Of a stretch of 50,711 bases of DNA, positions 18,027 to 27,237 are shown one piece after another; positions within the stretch are counted from its first letter, which is position 1, and the number at the start of each line of letters is the position of its first letter. This stretch comes from Acinetobacter sichuanensis (GTDB lineage Bacteria > Pseudomonadota > Gammaproteobacteria > Pseudomonadales > Moraxellaceae). The position numbers were made by a program, and so were the translations under genes. The stretch lies in the NCBI RefSeq assembly GCF_003024515.2, contig NZ_PYIX02000031.1:1-50711 (forward strand). The letters run 5' to 3'. The notes below the pieces were generated by a model. The model was not told the origin of the DNA, did not search any database, and was given only the letters and a program-made list of their open reading frames with translations.

Positions 18027-18623
18027 TTATATTTTATTTTTAAGCTCATGTTTTCTGTCAAAAGTAGTATATTCCAAACGATGATCTAAGCGATCTAAAG
18101 GTTGAACTTCCTGCAAAGTATTTAAACAACGGGCTGTTAAATCAATATATTCTTCAGTTCCTCTGCGTTTCCATGCAATTTCTTTAGGCTCTAAATGACG
18201 TAGCACTTTTGCAGGACTCCCTAACGCTAAAACATGAGCAGGAATGATCGCTTTTGCTTTTACAGTACTATTTGCACCAATAATTGTATTTTCACCAATT
18301 TCAGCTTCATCCAAAATCACACTGTTCATTCCAACTAAAACATTTTTGCCAATCGTACAACCATGCAAAATAGCAGCATGACCAATATGCCCATACTCCT
18401 CAACCAAAGTAACGCTATTTGGAAAACCATGAATTACACAATTATCTTGGACATTGGCATTTTTTTTGATATGAATACGTCCAAAATCAGCTCTTAATGA
18501 AGCAAACGGTCCAATGTAGACCCCTTCCTCAATAATCACATCACCAATTAATACAGCAGTTGGATGCACAAATGCTTGAGGACTCACGACAGGAATCACA
18601 TTATCTATTGCATAACAAGGCAT
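18027..18623 (-). CDS. paaY: PaaY, gamma-carbonic-anhydrase-like thioesterase of the phenylacetate pathway
   Basis: 198 aa left-handed beta-helix protein. Hexapeptide repeats are visible through residues 15-140 (PTAVLIGDVIIEEGVYIGPFASLRADFG, NVQDNCVIHGFP, GHIGHAAILHGCTIGKNVLVGMNSVILD, IGENTIIGANS). The histidines of the gamma-carbonic-anhydrase metal site are retained in VIHGFP, GHIGHAAILHG. Known PaaY proteins hydrolyse stalled CoA thioesters such as 2-hydroxycyclohepta-1,4,6-triene-1-formyl-CoA, relieving dead-end products. It follows paaX at the end of the paa cluster, 45 bases downstream. Length and position match PaaY. Confidence 0.9.
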   Translation of the reverse strand: MPCYAIDNVIPVVSPQAFVHPTAVLIGDVIIEEGVYIGPFASLRADFGRIHIKKNANVQDNCVIHGFPNSVTLVEEYGHIGHAAILHGCTIGKNVLVGMNSVILDEAEIGENTIIGANSTVKAKAIIPAHVLALGSPAKVLRHLEPKEIAWKRRGTEEYIDLTARCLNTLQEVQPLDRLDHRLEYTTFDRKHELKNKI

Positions 18624-18668
18624 ATAAATATTCCATTATCTATAAAAATTTTTTAATTAAAAATCTAT

Positions 18669-19610
18669 TTAACTATATGACTCTTCAACTTTTAATCCCC
18701 CAAAACGTTTATAAAACTGAGGATGTACAGGCGGCATTGAACCTTCTGAAGTACGTGCATATTCCATAAAATATTCTTCACCTGCCGTAATCACCAATTG
18801 ATACAAATTACTACTTAAATTACGAGCATTTAAAGACAACCAATTTGAAGGTAACAGCTCAAATGGTAGATCTGGATCTTTAAGTAAAATACGGCGAAAT
18901 TGATGAATCAATAAGGTACGAATTTGAAAAGCTTGCATACTATCAAGATCATCAGCACTTTCAACCAAATTTAAAAATTCACGAAAATCTTGGATAAACT
19001 TCTCATATCGTGCATGTAGTTCGATAATCGCCCAATTTGTTTCAACCATTCGTTTAATCGTAGGATAGGACTCTTGCCATAATTGTAAAGTTTCTGCTTT
19101 AAAAATCACAACTTGATCAGTCATATTTAAATTAAGCAGTAAATTCTGTAATTTCAAATGATCACAACCTGGATAAGCCATGACATTGCTTGCAATATTT
19201 GCAAAACCCAACCATTCCAGTTCTTTCTTTAAAACTTGCTTCGCTTCAATTTCGACTGAACTGAGTAAAACCAAATCCCATTTTTGATCCCATTCGATAT
19301 GATTAAAATTATAAATTTTTGCATCGGCTAAAATAAAACGTTGTCGACTACTTTCAGTCACTCGATAATAACTTGTACGCCCTATTTTTTCTGATACCAA
19401 CCAACCATTTTGTACAAGTCGAAAAACTGCGGTTCGCACAGATCGTTCATTGAGTCCAAAAACATCCATTAATTGAATGAGACTCGCAAGGCTAATGATT
19501 CCACCATGATGATAAATGCTGTCACCAAATACCGTCATGATGAGTGATGTACCACTTAATGCTTCAGTTGCAATGAATTCATCAATTGCTTGCTTTAATT
19601 TTAGATTCAT
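18669..19610 (-). CDS. paaX: PaaX, phenylacetyl-CoA-responsive repressor
   Basis: 313 aa transcriptional repressor of the paa genes, released by phenylacetyl-CoA. The N-terminal winged-helix region (LIMTVFGDSIYHHGGIISLASLIQLMDVFGLNERSVRTAVFRLVQNGWL, residues 20-70) and the following KIGRTSYYRVTESSRQRF are characteristic of PaaX. The C-terminal part ends with the LPSNWLSLNARNL and RFGGL-type segments. It is co-directional with paaK (50-base gap) and paaY. Expected target: the paaA-paaZ divergent promoter region. Confidence 0.93.
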   Translation of the reverse strand: MNLKLKQAIDEFIATEALSGTSLIMTVFGDSIYHHGGIISLASLIQLMDVFGLNERSVRTAVFRLVQNGWLVSEKIGRTSYYRVTESSRQRFILADAKIYNFNHIEWDQKWDLVLLSSVEIEAKQVLKKELEWLGFANIASNVMAYPGCDHLKLQNLLLNLNMTDQVVIFKAETLQLWQESYPTIKRMVETNWAIIELHARYEKFIQDFREFLNLVESADDLDSMQAFQIRTLLIHQFRRILLKDPDLPFELLPSNWLSLNARNLSSNLYQLVITAGEEYFMEYARTSEGSMPPVHPQFYKRFGGLKVEESYS

Positions 19611-19660
19611 AACGTCCTAAATCCTGTCATCCATTGCAACTTAATAATCAGCTTAACATC

Positions 19661-20974
19661 TTAAGCTGATTTGTAATTTTCTGAAATAGGTTGACGAATA
19701 TCAAAAATTCGCTGAGCCTTACCTTCAGAACGTGGCAAACTTCCTTCCATTAATAATTCTACACTTACCGTAATTCCGACCATGGTCTTAATCTTATTTT
19801 TTAATTGAGTACAAAGTTGGTTCATCAGTTCATGTTCAGTATCTCTACGCATTTCAGCACGGACATGTAATCCATCTAAATGACCTTGTTTACAAATTTG
19901 AATTTCGTAATTTGGCAATAATTGTGGAATATGTAAAATTTGCTCTTCAATTTGTGATGGAAAAACGTTGACGCCACGGATAATCATCATATCATCACTA
20001 CGCCCGACAATTTTATCCATTCTACGCATTGTTCTTGCTGTACCTGCTAATAAGCGCGTTAAATCACGTGTTCTATAACGAATTACAGGCATACCTTCTT
20101 TGGTAATAGTTGTGAAAACAAGTTCACCGAGTTCACCATCAGCCAAAACTTCACCCGTTTCAGGATGAATAATTTCAGGATAAAAGTGATCTTCCCAAAT
20201 GGTTAAACCATCTTTAGTTTCTAAACACTCCATTGCAACACCAGGTCCCATAACTTCAGAAAGACCATAAATATCAAGCGCATCTATCCCTAAACGATCC
20301 TCAATTTCTTTACGCATTTCATTGGTCCACGGTTCTGCACCAAATACGCCAGTTTTAATTGAACAATCTCGTGCTGTGCCATATTTACGTTCTAAAGCTT
20401 CTATAATGTTTAAGCAATAAGATGGTGTGACCATTAAAGCAGTAGGTTTAAAGTCATGAATCAATTGTGCCTGTTTTTCTGTTTGACCACCTGACATTGG
20501 GATCACGGTAGCACCTAAGCGTTCTACGCCATAATGTGCGCCTAAACCACCAGTAAATAAACCATAGCCATAAGATACTTGAATAATATCTTTGTTCGTT
20601 AAACCTGCTGCACGTAATGAACGTGCCACGACATCAGACCAAATTTGAATATCATTTTGCGTATAACCGACCACCGTTGGTTGCCCTGTCGTACCTGATG
20701 AGGCATGTACACGCACAATTTGTTCTTGTGGTACAGCAAACATACCAAAAGGATAATTATCACGTAAATCTTTTTTAGTGGTAAAAGGAAATTTTGCTAA
20801 ATCTGCCAATGTTTTAAAATCATCAGGATGTACACCTGCCTCATCAAACTTTTTACGATACACTGCGCTATTGTTATACGCATGTTCCAAAGTTTTTTTC
20901 ATACGGACAAATTGAACATGACGTAATTCATCAATCGAAGCAGTTTCAATATGTTCCAAAGCATTATTATTCAT
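19661..20974 (-). CDS. paaK: Phenylacetate-CoA ligase (PaaK)
   Basis: Cytoplasmic AMP-forming ligase that activates phenylacetate to phenylacetyl-CoA, the entry step of the pathway. It is 437 aa, normal length. Motifs are the P-loop HASSGTTGQPTVVGYT (about residue 91), GLFTGGLGAHYG, YGLSEVMGPGVAMEC (about residue 238), YRTRDLTRLL and the hinge GRSDDMMIIRGVNVFPSQIE. A GGGAG ribosome-binding site precedes the ATG. It lies between paaJ and paaX, all minus strand. Confidence 0.95.
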   Translation of the reverse strand: MNNNALEHIETASIDELRHVQFVRMKKTLEHAYNNSAVYRKKFDEAGVHPDDFKTLADLAKFPFTTKKDLRDNYPFGMFAVPQEQIVRVHASSGTTGQPTVVGYTQNDIQIWSDVVARSLRAAGLTNKDIIQVSYGYGLFTGGLGAHYGVERLGATVIPMSGGQTEKQAQLIHDFKPTALMVTPSYCLNIIEALERKYGTARDCSIKTGVFGAEPWTNEMRKEIEDRLGIDALDIYGLSEVMGPGVAMECLETKDGLTIWEDHFYPEIIHPETGEVLADGELGELVFTTITKEGMPVIRYRTRDLTRLLAGTARTMRRMDKIVGRSDDMMIIRGVNVFPSQIEEQILHIPQLLPNYEIQICKQGHLDGLHVRAEMRRDTEHELMNQLCTQLKNKIKTMVGITVSVELLMEGSLPRSEGKAQRIFDIRQPISENYKSA

Positions 20975-21033
20975 CTTTTATCTCCCTGAACAGCCATCCA
21001 TTGGCTGTTACTTATATCCTTGTCTGTAATGTC

Positions 21034-22263
21034 TCAGCGTTTATCGCTGCACTCATTTACATTTTCTAAAATCAATGCCACACCTTGTCCTACACCCACA
21101 CACATGGTGCAAAGTGCGTATTTTCCATTACGGCGTTTTAACTCTTTCATTGCTGTGATGACCAAACGTGTGCCACTCATCCCTAAAGGATGTCCCAGCG
21201 CAATTGCACCACCATTAGGATTCACTCGGGCATCGTCATCTTTTAAACCTAGCTCTCGCATTACTGCCAAAGATTGTGCAGCAAAAGCTTCATTTAACTC
21301 AATAACATCCATTTGCTCTAGTGTTAAACCTGCGAGTTTTAAAACTTTTTCTACAGCAGGCACTGGACCAATACCCATGTATTTCGCTTCTACACCTGCG
21401 CTTGCTGTCGCAATAATTTTTGCTAGCGGAATGAGTTGATGTGTTTGAGCAAAACTTGCGCTCGTTAATAACACACAAGCAGCACCATCATTGACACCAG
21501 AAGCATTGCCTGCTGTGACTGAACCACCTGTTTTACGAAATGGTGCTTTCAGTTTGGCTAATGCATCTAATGCTGTATCAGCACGAGGATGTTCATCTTG
21601 TGTCACTAAAATACTATTTTTTTTACGATCAAAAATTTCGACAGACATGATTTCTTCTGCAAAAATACCTTTTTGCTGAGCTTGTGCTGTTTTTTGCTGA
21701 CTGTTATAAGCAAATAAATCTTGATCCTCACGGCTAATTTGATATTTTTCAGCCACATTTTCAGCCGTTTCAGGCATGCTATCGACCCCAAAACTCGCTT
21801 TAAATTTTGGATTAATAAAACGCCAACCGATGGTTGTATCATAAATAGTTGGTGTGCGGCTAAAAGCTGTTTCAGGTTTAGACTGTACAAAAGGTGCTCG
21901 GCTCATCGACTCAACACCACCAGCTAATACAAAGTGTACTTCACCTGATTTAATTGAACGTGCTGCAAAACCTATCGCATCTAAGCCCGAAGCACATAAA
22001 CGATTGACTGTAATTGCAGGAACAGTTTCAGGTAGACCTGCCAACAAACTTGCCATACGCGCCACATTACGGTTGTCTTCACCCGCTTGATTGGCACAAC
22101 CTAAAATCACTTCATCTACCTGCTGCCAAGGTAAATCAGGATGTTGTTGTTTTAAGTATTGGATCGGTAAAGCTGCTAAATCATCTGTACGAATACTGCT
22201 TAAAGCACCAGCATAACGCCCTATTGGAGTACGAATCGCATCACAAATAAAGACTTGTTCCAT
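21034..22263 (-). CDS. paaJ: 3-oxoadipyl-CoA/3-oxo-5,6-dehydrosuberyl-CoA thiolase (PaaJ)
   Basis: Thiolase performing the two CoA-dependent cleavages of the lower pathway, releasing acetyl-CoA and finally succinyl-CoA. 409 aa. Catalytic residues: nucleophile Cys in NRLCASGLDAIG (about residue 90), His in GGAIALGHPLGMSG, and Cys in CTMCVGVGQGVA near the C-terminus. It also resembles PcaF; context decides for PaaJ. Start: ATG 22263 has 6-base spacing to AAGGAG, whereas the adjacent upstream ATG (22266) is only 3 bases away. The gap to paaH is about 10 bases. Confidence 0.94.
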   Translation of the reverse strand: MEQVFICDAIRTPIGRYAGALSSIRTDDLAALPIQYLKQQHPDLPWQQVDEVILGCANQAGEDNRNVARMASLLAGLPETVPAITVNRLCASGLDAIGFAARSIKSGEVHFVLAGGVESMSRAPFVQSKPETAFSRTPTIYDTTIGWRFINPKFKASFGVDSMPETAENVAEKYQISREDQDLFAYNSQQKTAQAQQKGIFAEEIMSVEIFDRKKNSILVTQDEHPRADTALDALAKLKAPFRKTGGSVTAGNASGVNDGAACVLLTSASFAQTHQLIPLAKIIATASAGVEAKYMGIGPVPAVEKVLKLAGLTLEQMDVIELNEAFAAQSLAVMRELGLKDDDARVNPNGGAIALGHPLGMSGTRLVITAMKELKRRNGKYALCTMCVGVGQGVALILENVNECSDKR

Positions 22264-22273
22264 CATGTACTCC

Positions 22274-23836
22274 TTAACCTGCTTGTTTTAATGTTTGTGT
22301 TTCAACATCTTGTGATTTTTTCACAGATTGAAGCGCCACTTTTTTACGTAAATACAGACTTGGACGATAACGTTCTTCGCCATAAAGACGGTATAGATTT
22401 TCAAGCGTTGTTAAAATCTGAGTCGCCCCGATTTGTGCTGCCCATTGAAATGGACCTTGCGGATAATTCACACCATATTTCATTGCAGCATCAATATCTT
22501 GTTCAGTCGCAATACCATGTAATACAGCTTCACATGCTTCATTGACCAACATTGCGATGCTACGCATTACAAATAATGCAGGATGATCTTTCACCCAGAT
22601 ACTTGTCACCCCCAATGCTGCAAATAATTGGCTGACTTTGTCACAATCAGCAGTTGTACAGCGCGGAGATGCGGTTAGCACCACTGCTTTTGCTGTCGTG
22701 GCATTTGCTAACCAATCCATCAAAACCACTTTTTCTTGTGGATATTCAATCATCACTGATTGACCTTGCGTCAACATCACTGCCATGTCATCAATCAGAA
22801 TTTTGTCTATTTCTGATTGGATCTGCACAGAATTGACACTTGAAGTATTTTTGAGTCGCTGAATAAGTCCTGTATCGTGTAACCATTGTCCTGAAATTTG
22901 CACTTTAACGCTCGTGCTGAGTTCAGGTTTTAATGCAGGTAAAATATATTCAGGTCTACGTTTTTCTTGACGATAATCATAAAAGCCTTGACTGCTTTTA
23001 CGACCATAACAACCTGCATCAACCAATTCTTTTTGAACTAAAGATGGACGATAACGTGGTTCATAGAAAAATTCCTGATATACGCTTTGTGTCACAGAGA
23101 AGTTTACATCTTGCCCAATTAAATCGGTTAATTCACAAGCGCCCATGGCAAAACCACCACACTCACGTAAGATAAAATCAAGTTGTTCAGGTGAGCTCAC
23201 ATTTTCCTGTAATGCTCGAAAAGCTTCAGCATAGTAGGGGCGTGCAACACGGTTGACAATAAATCCTGGTGTAGACTTCGCCATGACAGGAACTTTATGC
23301 CAGCTTTGCATCAAGACAGCGAGCGCTTCTGCAATCTCAGGTAAAGTCTTTAATCCTTTTACGATTTCAACTAACTTCATGACTGGTGCTGGATTAAAAA
23401 AATGTAATCCAACAACACGTTCAGACTGAGAAATACCAGATGCAATTGCTGTGATTGAGATCGAAGAGGTATTTGAAGCAAAAATGGTAGTTTTCGAACA
23501 AATTTCAGCAAGTTGTTGAAATAAACTTTGTTTGACTTCTTTCTTTTCCACCACAGCTTCAATAATCAAATCGGCATTTGCTAACTGCTGTAAATCTGCA
23601 ACGACCTGAATATTACCCAATGTTGTATCAACGGATGCTTGAGTCATTTTTCCCAATTGCACGCGTTTTTCAAGCTGGATTCTGAGTTGTGAAAATGCAG
23701 TTTTGGTTTTTTCAATGTCCAAATCAAATATATAAGTAGTATGACCATTCATTGCTGCTAATTGTGCTATTCCGATTCCCATCGTTCCTGCACCAATCAC
23801 AGCAACTTTTGCCTGCTGTAAATTGAATATTTTCAT
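22274..23836 (-). CDS. paaH: 3-hydroxyadipyl-CoA dehydrogenase (PaaH)
   Basis: NAD-dependent dehydrogenase that converts (S)-3-hydroxyadipyl-CoA to 3-oxoadipyl-CoA. 520 aa, the long two-copy form usual for PaaH/PaaC: Rossmann domain with GAGTMGIGIAQLAA (near residue 15), then ASNTSSISITAIA and GLHFFNPAPVMKLVEIV, followed by 3HCDH C-terminal domains (PGFIVNRVARPYYAEAFR) and a second C-terminal domain ending in the YGVNYPQGPFQWA segment. Start: ATG 23836 has a good spacing (about 9) to AAAGG; the ATG at 23845 directly abuts that site. It is 2 bases after paaG. Confidence 0.92.
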   Translation of the reverse strand: MKIFNLQQAKVAVIGAGTMGIGIAQLAAMNGHTTYIFDLDIEKTKTAFSQLRIQLEKRVQLGKMTQASVDTTLGNIQVVADLQQLANADLIIEAVVEKKEVKQSLFQQLAEICSKTTIFASNTSSISITAIASGISQSERVVGLHFFNPAPVMKLVEIVKGLKTLPEIAEALAVLMQSWHKVPVMAKSTPGFIVNRVARPYYAEAFRALQENVSSPEQLDFILRECGGFAMGACELTDLIGQDVNFSVTQSVYQEFFYEPRYRPSLVQKELVDAGCYGRKSSQGFYDYRQEKRRPEYILPALKPELSTSVKVQISGQWLHDTGLIQRLKNTSSVNSVQIQSEIDKILIDDMAVMLTQGQSVMIEYPQEKVVLMDWLANATTAKAVVLTASPRCTTADCDKVSQLFAALGVTSIWVKDHPALFVMRSIAMLVNEACEAVLHGIATEQDIDAAMKYGVNYPQGPFQWAAQIGATQILTTLENLYRLYGEERYRPSLYLRKKVALQSVKKSQDVETQTLKQAG

Positions 23837-23838
23837 TT

Positions 23839-24630
23839 TTAGCATCCTTTAAATTCAGGGGTACGTTTTTGCATAAATGCTTGTACACCTTCTTTATAAT
23901 CACTTGAACGACCTGCTAAACGTTGTAAATCACGTTCTAAAATCAGTTGATCATCTAAGTTATTATCTGCGGCTGCATGAATCGCTTTTTTAATTAATGA
24001 CAAGCCAAAAGTGGGTTGTTTAGCAAGATGTTCTGCCATTTTTTCAGCTTCAGCTTTTAACTGATCATCTTCAACACACTGCCAAATCATGCCCAACTCT
24101 ACTGCTTGCTCTGCTGCAATTTTATCGCCAAGCATTGCCAAACCCATCGCTTGAGCACGACCCACCAAACGCGGTAAAAACCACGTGCCGCCAGAATCAG
24201 GAACTAAGCCTAAACGACAAAATGCCTGAATAAATGATGCAGATTTTGCAGCAATTACAATGTCACATGCTAAAGCAATATTGGCACCTGCACCTGCCGC
24301 AACACCATTCACTGCACAGATCACAGGTTTTGGCATTTCAGTAATCAATTTAATCAAAGGGTTATAGTAAGTTTCTATCGAAAGTCCTAAATCAGGTGCA
24401 TCTGCATGAGGGTCTACAACACGATCACCTAAGTCTTGCCCTGCACAAAATCCTCGTCCTTCAGCCGAAATCACCACTGTACGGATATTTGAATCTTTTG
24501 CCCAAGTTTTAAGTACACTTGATACTTCTTTATGCATCATTTCGTTAAAACTGTTGAGCTGTTTTGGGCGATTAAATGTTAAATAACCCACTGCATTTTT
24601 TTCTTCAGCAATAATTGTTTGGTAATCCAT
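23839..24630 (-). CDS. paaG: 2-(1,2-epoxy-1,2-dihydrophenyl)acetyl-CoA isomerase (PaaG)
   Basis: Crotonase-fold isomerase that converts the ring epoxide to oxepin-CoA and also shifts the double bond later in the pathway. 263 aa. Crotonase blocks: GRGFCAGQDLGDR (oxyanion-hole region, about residue 63), NGVAAGAGANIALACDIVIA (about 110), FCRLGLVPDSGGTWFLPRLVG with the catalytic Asp region. Start: ATG 24630 shares one base with the paaF stop (TGATG); an in-frame GTG at 24633 is less likely. Translational coupling with paaF is evident. Confidence 0.93.
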   Translation of the reverse strand: MDYQTIIAEEKNAVGYLTFNRPKQLNSFNEMMHKEVSSVLKTWAKDSNIRTVVISAEGRGFCAGQDLGDRVVDPHADAPDLGLSIETYYNPLIKLITEMPKPVICAVNGVAAGAGANIALACDIVIAAKSASFIQAFCRLGLVPDSGGTWFLPRLVGRAQAMGLAMLGDKIAAEQAVELGMIWQCVEDDQLKAEAEKMAEHLAKQPTFGLSLIKKAIHAAADNNLDDQLILERDLQRLAGRSSDYKEGVQAFMQKRTPEFKGC

Positions 24631-25400
24631 CACACACCTCTAAATTCGGGTTGTCTTTTTTCAAAAAATGCTTTGATGCCTTCTTGGCGATCTTGAGTTG
24701 CTGCAAGCCAGACAAAATGTTGACGTTCTTGCTTTAAACCTTGGCTTAACGTTACTTCATGAATTGATTTTAAAGATTGCTTAATGACTGCAATCGCAAG
24801 GGGTGCTTGGCGAGCAATTTTTTCTGCAAGTTCAATCGCGTACTCTACCGTCAAAGCAGTGGGACAAACTTGACTGCTAATGCCATATTGCAACGCAGTT
24901 TGTGCAGTCACTCGCTCGCCTGTCATTGCCCAACGCATGGCTAACTGTTGCCCTACCAAACGCGCTAAACGTTGCGTGCCACCTGCACCAGGTAACATCC
25001 CTAAACCAATTTCAGGCAGTGCAAATTGTGCATTTTCACCTGTTAACACAATGTCACCATGCAATGCCAACTCGAAACCTGCACCAAAGGCAAAACCATT
25101 GACTGCCATAATCAGAGGTTTTGAAAATTCGTCTATTTTCTTCCACAATTTAGGACGTGGATCTTGTTGAATGGATACCACATCCAACGCAGCGAGTTCA
25201 TTTAAGTCTGCTCCTGCCGCGAAGCATTGCAAATTTCCTGTAATGACAACGCTGCGAACATGGGGATCTATATCCAATTTTTGCAATAATTCTGATAATT
25301 CTATTAAAGTTGCATTATTCAATGCATTACGCTTTTCAGGTCGATTCAGCTCTATCAGCATCACCCCTGATTTTACGACTGTGCTTTTTAATAACGCCAT
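24630..25400 (-). CDS. paaF: 2,3-dehydroadipyl-CoA hydratase (PaaF)
   Basis: Crotonase-family enoyl-CoA hydratase that adds water to 2,3-dehydroadipyl-CoA. 256 aa. Motifs: RPEKRNALNNATLIE near residue 21, FAAGADLNELA near 61, NGFAFGAGFELALHGDIV near 100, and FALPEIGLGMLPGAGGTQRLARLVG, which contains the two catalytic Glu positions expected for hydratases (unlike paaG next door, where one is Asp). The gene follows paaE by 33 bases and is coupled to paaG. Confidence 0.93.
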   Translation of the reverse strand: MALLKSTVVKSGVMLIELNRPEKRNALNNATLIELSELLQKLDIDPHVRSVVITGNLQCFAAGADLNELAALDVVSIQQDPRPKLWKKIDEFSKPLIMAVNGFAFGAGFELALHGDIVLTGENAQFALPEIGLGMLPGAGGTQRLARLVGQQLAMRWAMTGERVTAQTALQYGISSQVCPTALTVEYAIELAEKIARQAPLAIAVIKQSLKSIHEVTLSQGLKQERQHFVWLAATQDRQEGIKAFFEKRQPEFRGV

Positions 25401-25433
25401 CTCATGCCTCCCATTGATTCAATTATTTTCAAG

Positions 25434-26492
25434 TTATTCATCAAAACTTAATCGAACATTGGGTGTTGTTGGACGTGCCTGACAACTTAAAACATAACCT
25501 TTTTCAACTTCTTCAGGTTCAAGGCTATAGTTAATTGCCATTTCGACTTGACCTTCAAGTACCTTACATTTACACGTTGCACATACGCCACCTTTACAGG
25601 CATAAGGCAAATCTGCACCTGCACGTAAAGCTGCATCCAAAATGCTGTCATCTTCTTTTGACACATCAATGATCAACTCACGACCATCAAGAATAATATT
25701 GACCCTTTCTTCCTGACGACGATCAATTTGTTCAGCACTTATTCTTTTGGTGCTACCAGTGTTAAAACGTTCAGTGTGAATTTTGCTACGTTCAATACCA
25801 AGCTTAGGCAATACTTTTTCGATAGCATCCATCATTTCATCAGGACCACAAGCAAAACAGTGATCGAAATTTGCATGAATTAAATCAGCTTTAAATAACA
25901 ACTGTAATTTCTCAGCATCAATACGACCATTAAATAACGCACTGTCATTCATTTCACGTGAAAATATATTAACCAATTGAAAACGTTCTTTAAAACGATC
26001 TTTTAAGTCCATAATCTGTTCAGAAAACATGGTTTGTTTCCATGAACGGTTGCCATAAATTAAGGTAAAACTCGAGTCTGGTTGTTGTGCAAGTACAGTT
26101 TTTACAATGGATAAAATCGGCGTAATACCGCTTCCCGCAGCAAAACCAAGATAATTTTTCCCGCCAACTTTGGCTGCTTTTTGGAAGAACACGCCTTGTG
26201 GTGGCATCACTTCAAGCTGATCACCTGCTTTTAGATTGTCATTTGCCCATGTTGAAAACTCACCTTGATCAATTTTTTTAATGGCAATACTGATATCTTC
26301 TTGCATATCACTACAAATTGAGTAACAACGGCGTAATTCACCATGTTCTGTCATATGACGAATGGTTAAATGCTGTCCTGCCTGATATTTAAAACGGTCT
26401 TGCTGTTCAGGTGCGAGATCAAATGCAATACAAATCGCCTGCTCAGTTTGAGGCGTAATTGATTTTATGGTTAATGGTATAAATTGACTCAT
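25434..26492 (-). CDS. paaE: Phenylacetyl-CoA epoxidase reductase subunit (PaaE)
   Basis: Electron-transfer reductase that feeds NADPH electrons to the PaaABCD epoxidase. 352 aa. N-terminal ferredoxin-reductase domain: FAD-binding HLTIRHMTEHGELRRCYSIC, NAD-binding LGFAAGSGITPILSIVKTVL, and CFACGPDEMMDAIE. C-terminal plant-type 2Fe-2S ferredoxin domain with the four cysteines in ACKGGVCATCKCKV and YVLSCQARP. Start: ATG 26492 with AGAGGGA ribosome-binding site about 8 bases upstream; the open frame extends to 26528 without support. It is separated from paaD by about 219 bases that hold an inverted-repeat element, unlike the tight spacing elsewhere in the operon. Confidence 0.94.
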   Translation of the reverse strand: MSQFIPLTIKSITPQTEQAICIAFDLAPEQQDRFKYQAGQHLTIRHMTEHGELRRCYSICSDMQEDISIAIKKIDQGEFSTWANDNLKAGDQLEVMPPQGVFFQKAAKVGGKNYLGFAAGSGITPILSIVKTVLAQQPDSSFTLIYGNRSWKQTMFSEQIMDLKDRFKERFQLVNIFSREMNDSALFNGRIDAEKLQLLFKADLIHANFDHCFACGPDEMMDAIEKVLPKLGIERSKIHTERFNTGSTKRISAEQIDRRQEERVNIILDGRELIIDVSKEDDSILDAALRAGADLPYACKGGVCATCKCKVLEGQVEMAINYSLEPEEVEKGYVLSCQARPTTPNVRLSFDE

Positions 26493-26539
26493 TTGAAAAT
26501 CCCTCTTTCTGTTTAGATGTTGATGCATTCAGTATTTTT

Positions 26540-26647
26540 AAATCCACCCCAACCCTCCTTTTTTAAAGGAGGGAGTTTTCCATGACTAAAGTTATTTTAG
26601 TTTCGGTACTCCCCCTCTTTTTAAAAGAGGGGTTAGGGGAGATTTTT
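26540..26647. repeat. Nested inverted-repeat element between paaD and paaE
   Basis: About 108 bases containing two consecutive hairpins: CCCTCCTTT/AAAGGAGGG (26553-26561 with 26565-26573) and CCCCTCTTTT/AAAAGAGGGG (26612-26621 with 26623-26632). The two outer 22-base arms (26540-26561 and 26624-26645) are also inverted copies of each other at 17 of 22 positions, so the whole can fold into one long stem. This looks like a dispersed REP/MITE-type intergenic repeat inserted inside the operon. It could stabilise or process the paa mRNA. Confidence 0.75.
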
Positions 26648-26711
26648 AGTATTTGTTCAATCATTGACTGAACTCACCACCATCAATATTTGGCTTTAAC
26701 CTATAAATGCC

Positions 26712-27212
26712 TTAAATACATTTAAAATAGTCAAATGGTTCTAAGCAGTCTTGGCATTTGTATAAGGCTTTGCATGCAGTCGAACTAAATTCGCTTAATA
26801 ATTTGGTCTGTAGGCTATGGCAATGTGGACATTCAATGCCATCAATCAGCGCAACATGTGTTCCACAGCTATGTGCTTCACCCTGAGGTGGTGCAATGCC
26901 ATACTGTTTCAATTTATCTTTACCGTTTTGGCTCATCCAATCGGTTGTCCATGCTTCAGATAAATCCACAACAACTTGGACAGGTGTTAATCCTTTTTGA
27001 GTAAATGCTTGTTCAATTTCATCTTTAAGAACATCTGTTGCAGGACAACCGCTATAAGTTGGCGTCAAGCGAACCACAAGTTCATTTTGTGTATTCAATT
27101 CCACGCCACGAATCATGCCTAAATCAACAACAGATAACACTGGAATTTCGGGATCAGAAATATGCTGCAAAACGTCCCAACATTCATCAGTACAATGTCG
27201 AATTAAATTCAT
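26712..27212 (-). CDS. paaD: Phenylacetyl-CoA epoxidase accessory subunit PaaD
   Basis: 166 aa protein of the MIP18/DUF59 family, needed for epoxidase maturation, probably Fe-S or diiron assembly of PaaE/PaaA. The N-terminal DUF59 part includes ISDPEIPVLSVVDLGMIRGV and LTPTYSGCPATDVLKDEIEQA (the family Cys). The C-terminal zinc-ribbon-like tail has cysteines in CPHCHS and YKCQDCLEPFDYFKCI. Start: ATG 27212 with AAGGAG 8 bases upstream; the in-frame GTG at 27221 is too close to that site. It lies 25 bases after paaC. Confidence 0.92.
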   Translation of the reverse strand: MNLIRHCTDECWDVLQHISDPEIPVLSVVDLGMIRGVELNTQNELVVRLTPTYSGCPATDVLKDEIEQAFTQKGLTPVQVVVDLSEAWTTDWMSQNGKDKLKQYGIAPPQGEAHSCGTHVALIDGIECPHCHSLQTKLLSEFSSTACKALYKCQDCLEPFDYFKCI

Positions 27213-27237
27213 GTGGTTCACTCCTTGTGAAATACCT

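Noticed and set aside
21020..21439. 139-codon plus-strand open frame over the paaJ 3' part
   Set aside because: Antisense to the thiolase active-site region, which is strongly conserved; Ser/Thr/Pro-rich shadow composition.
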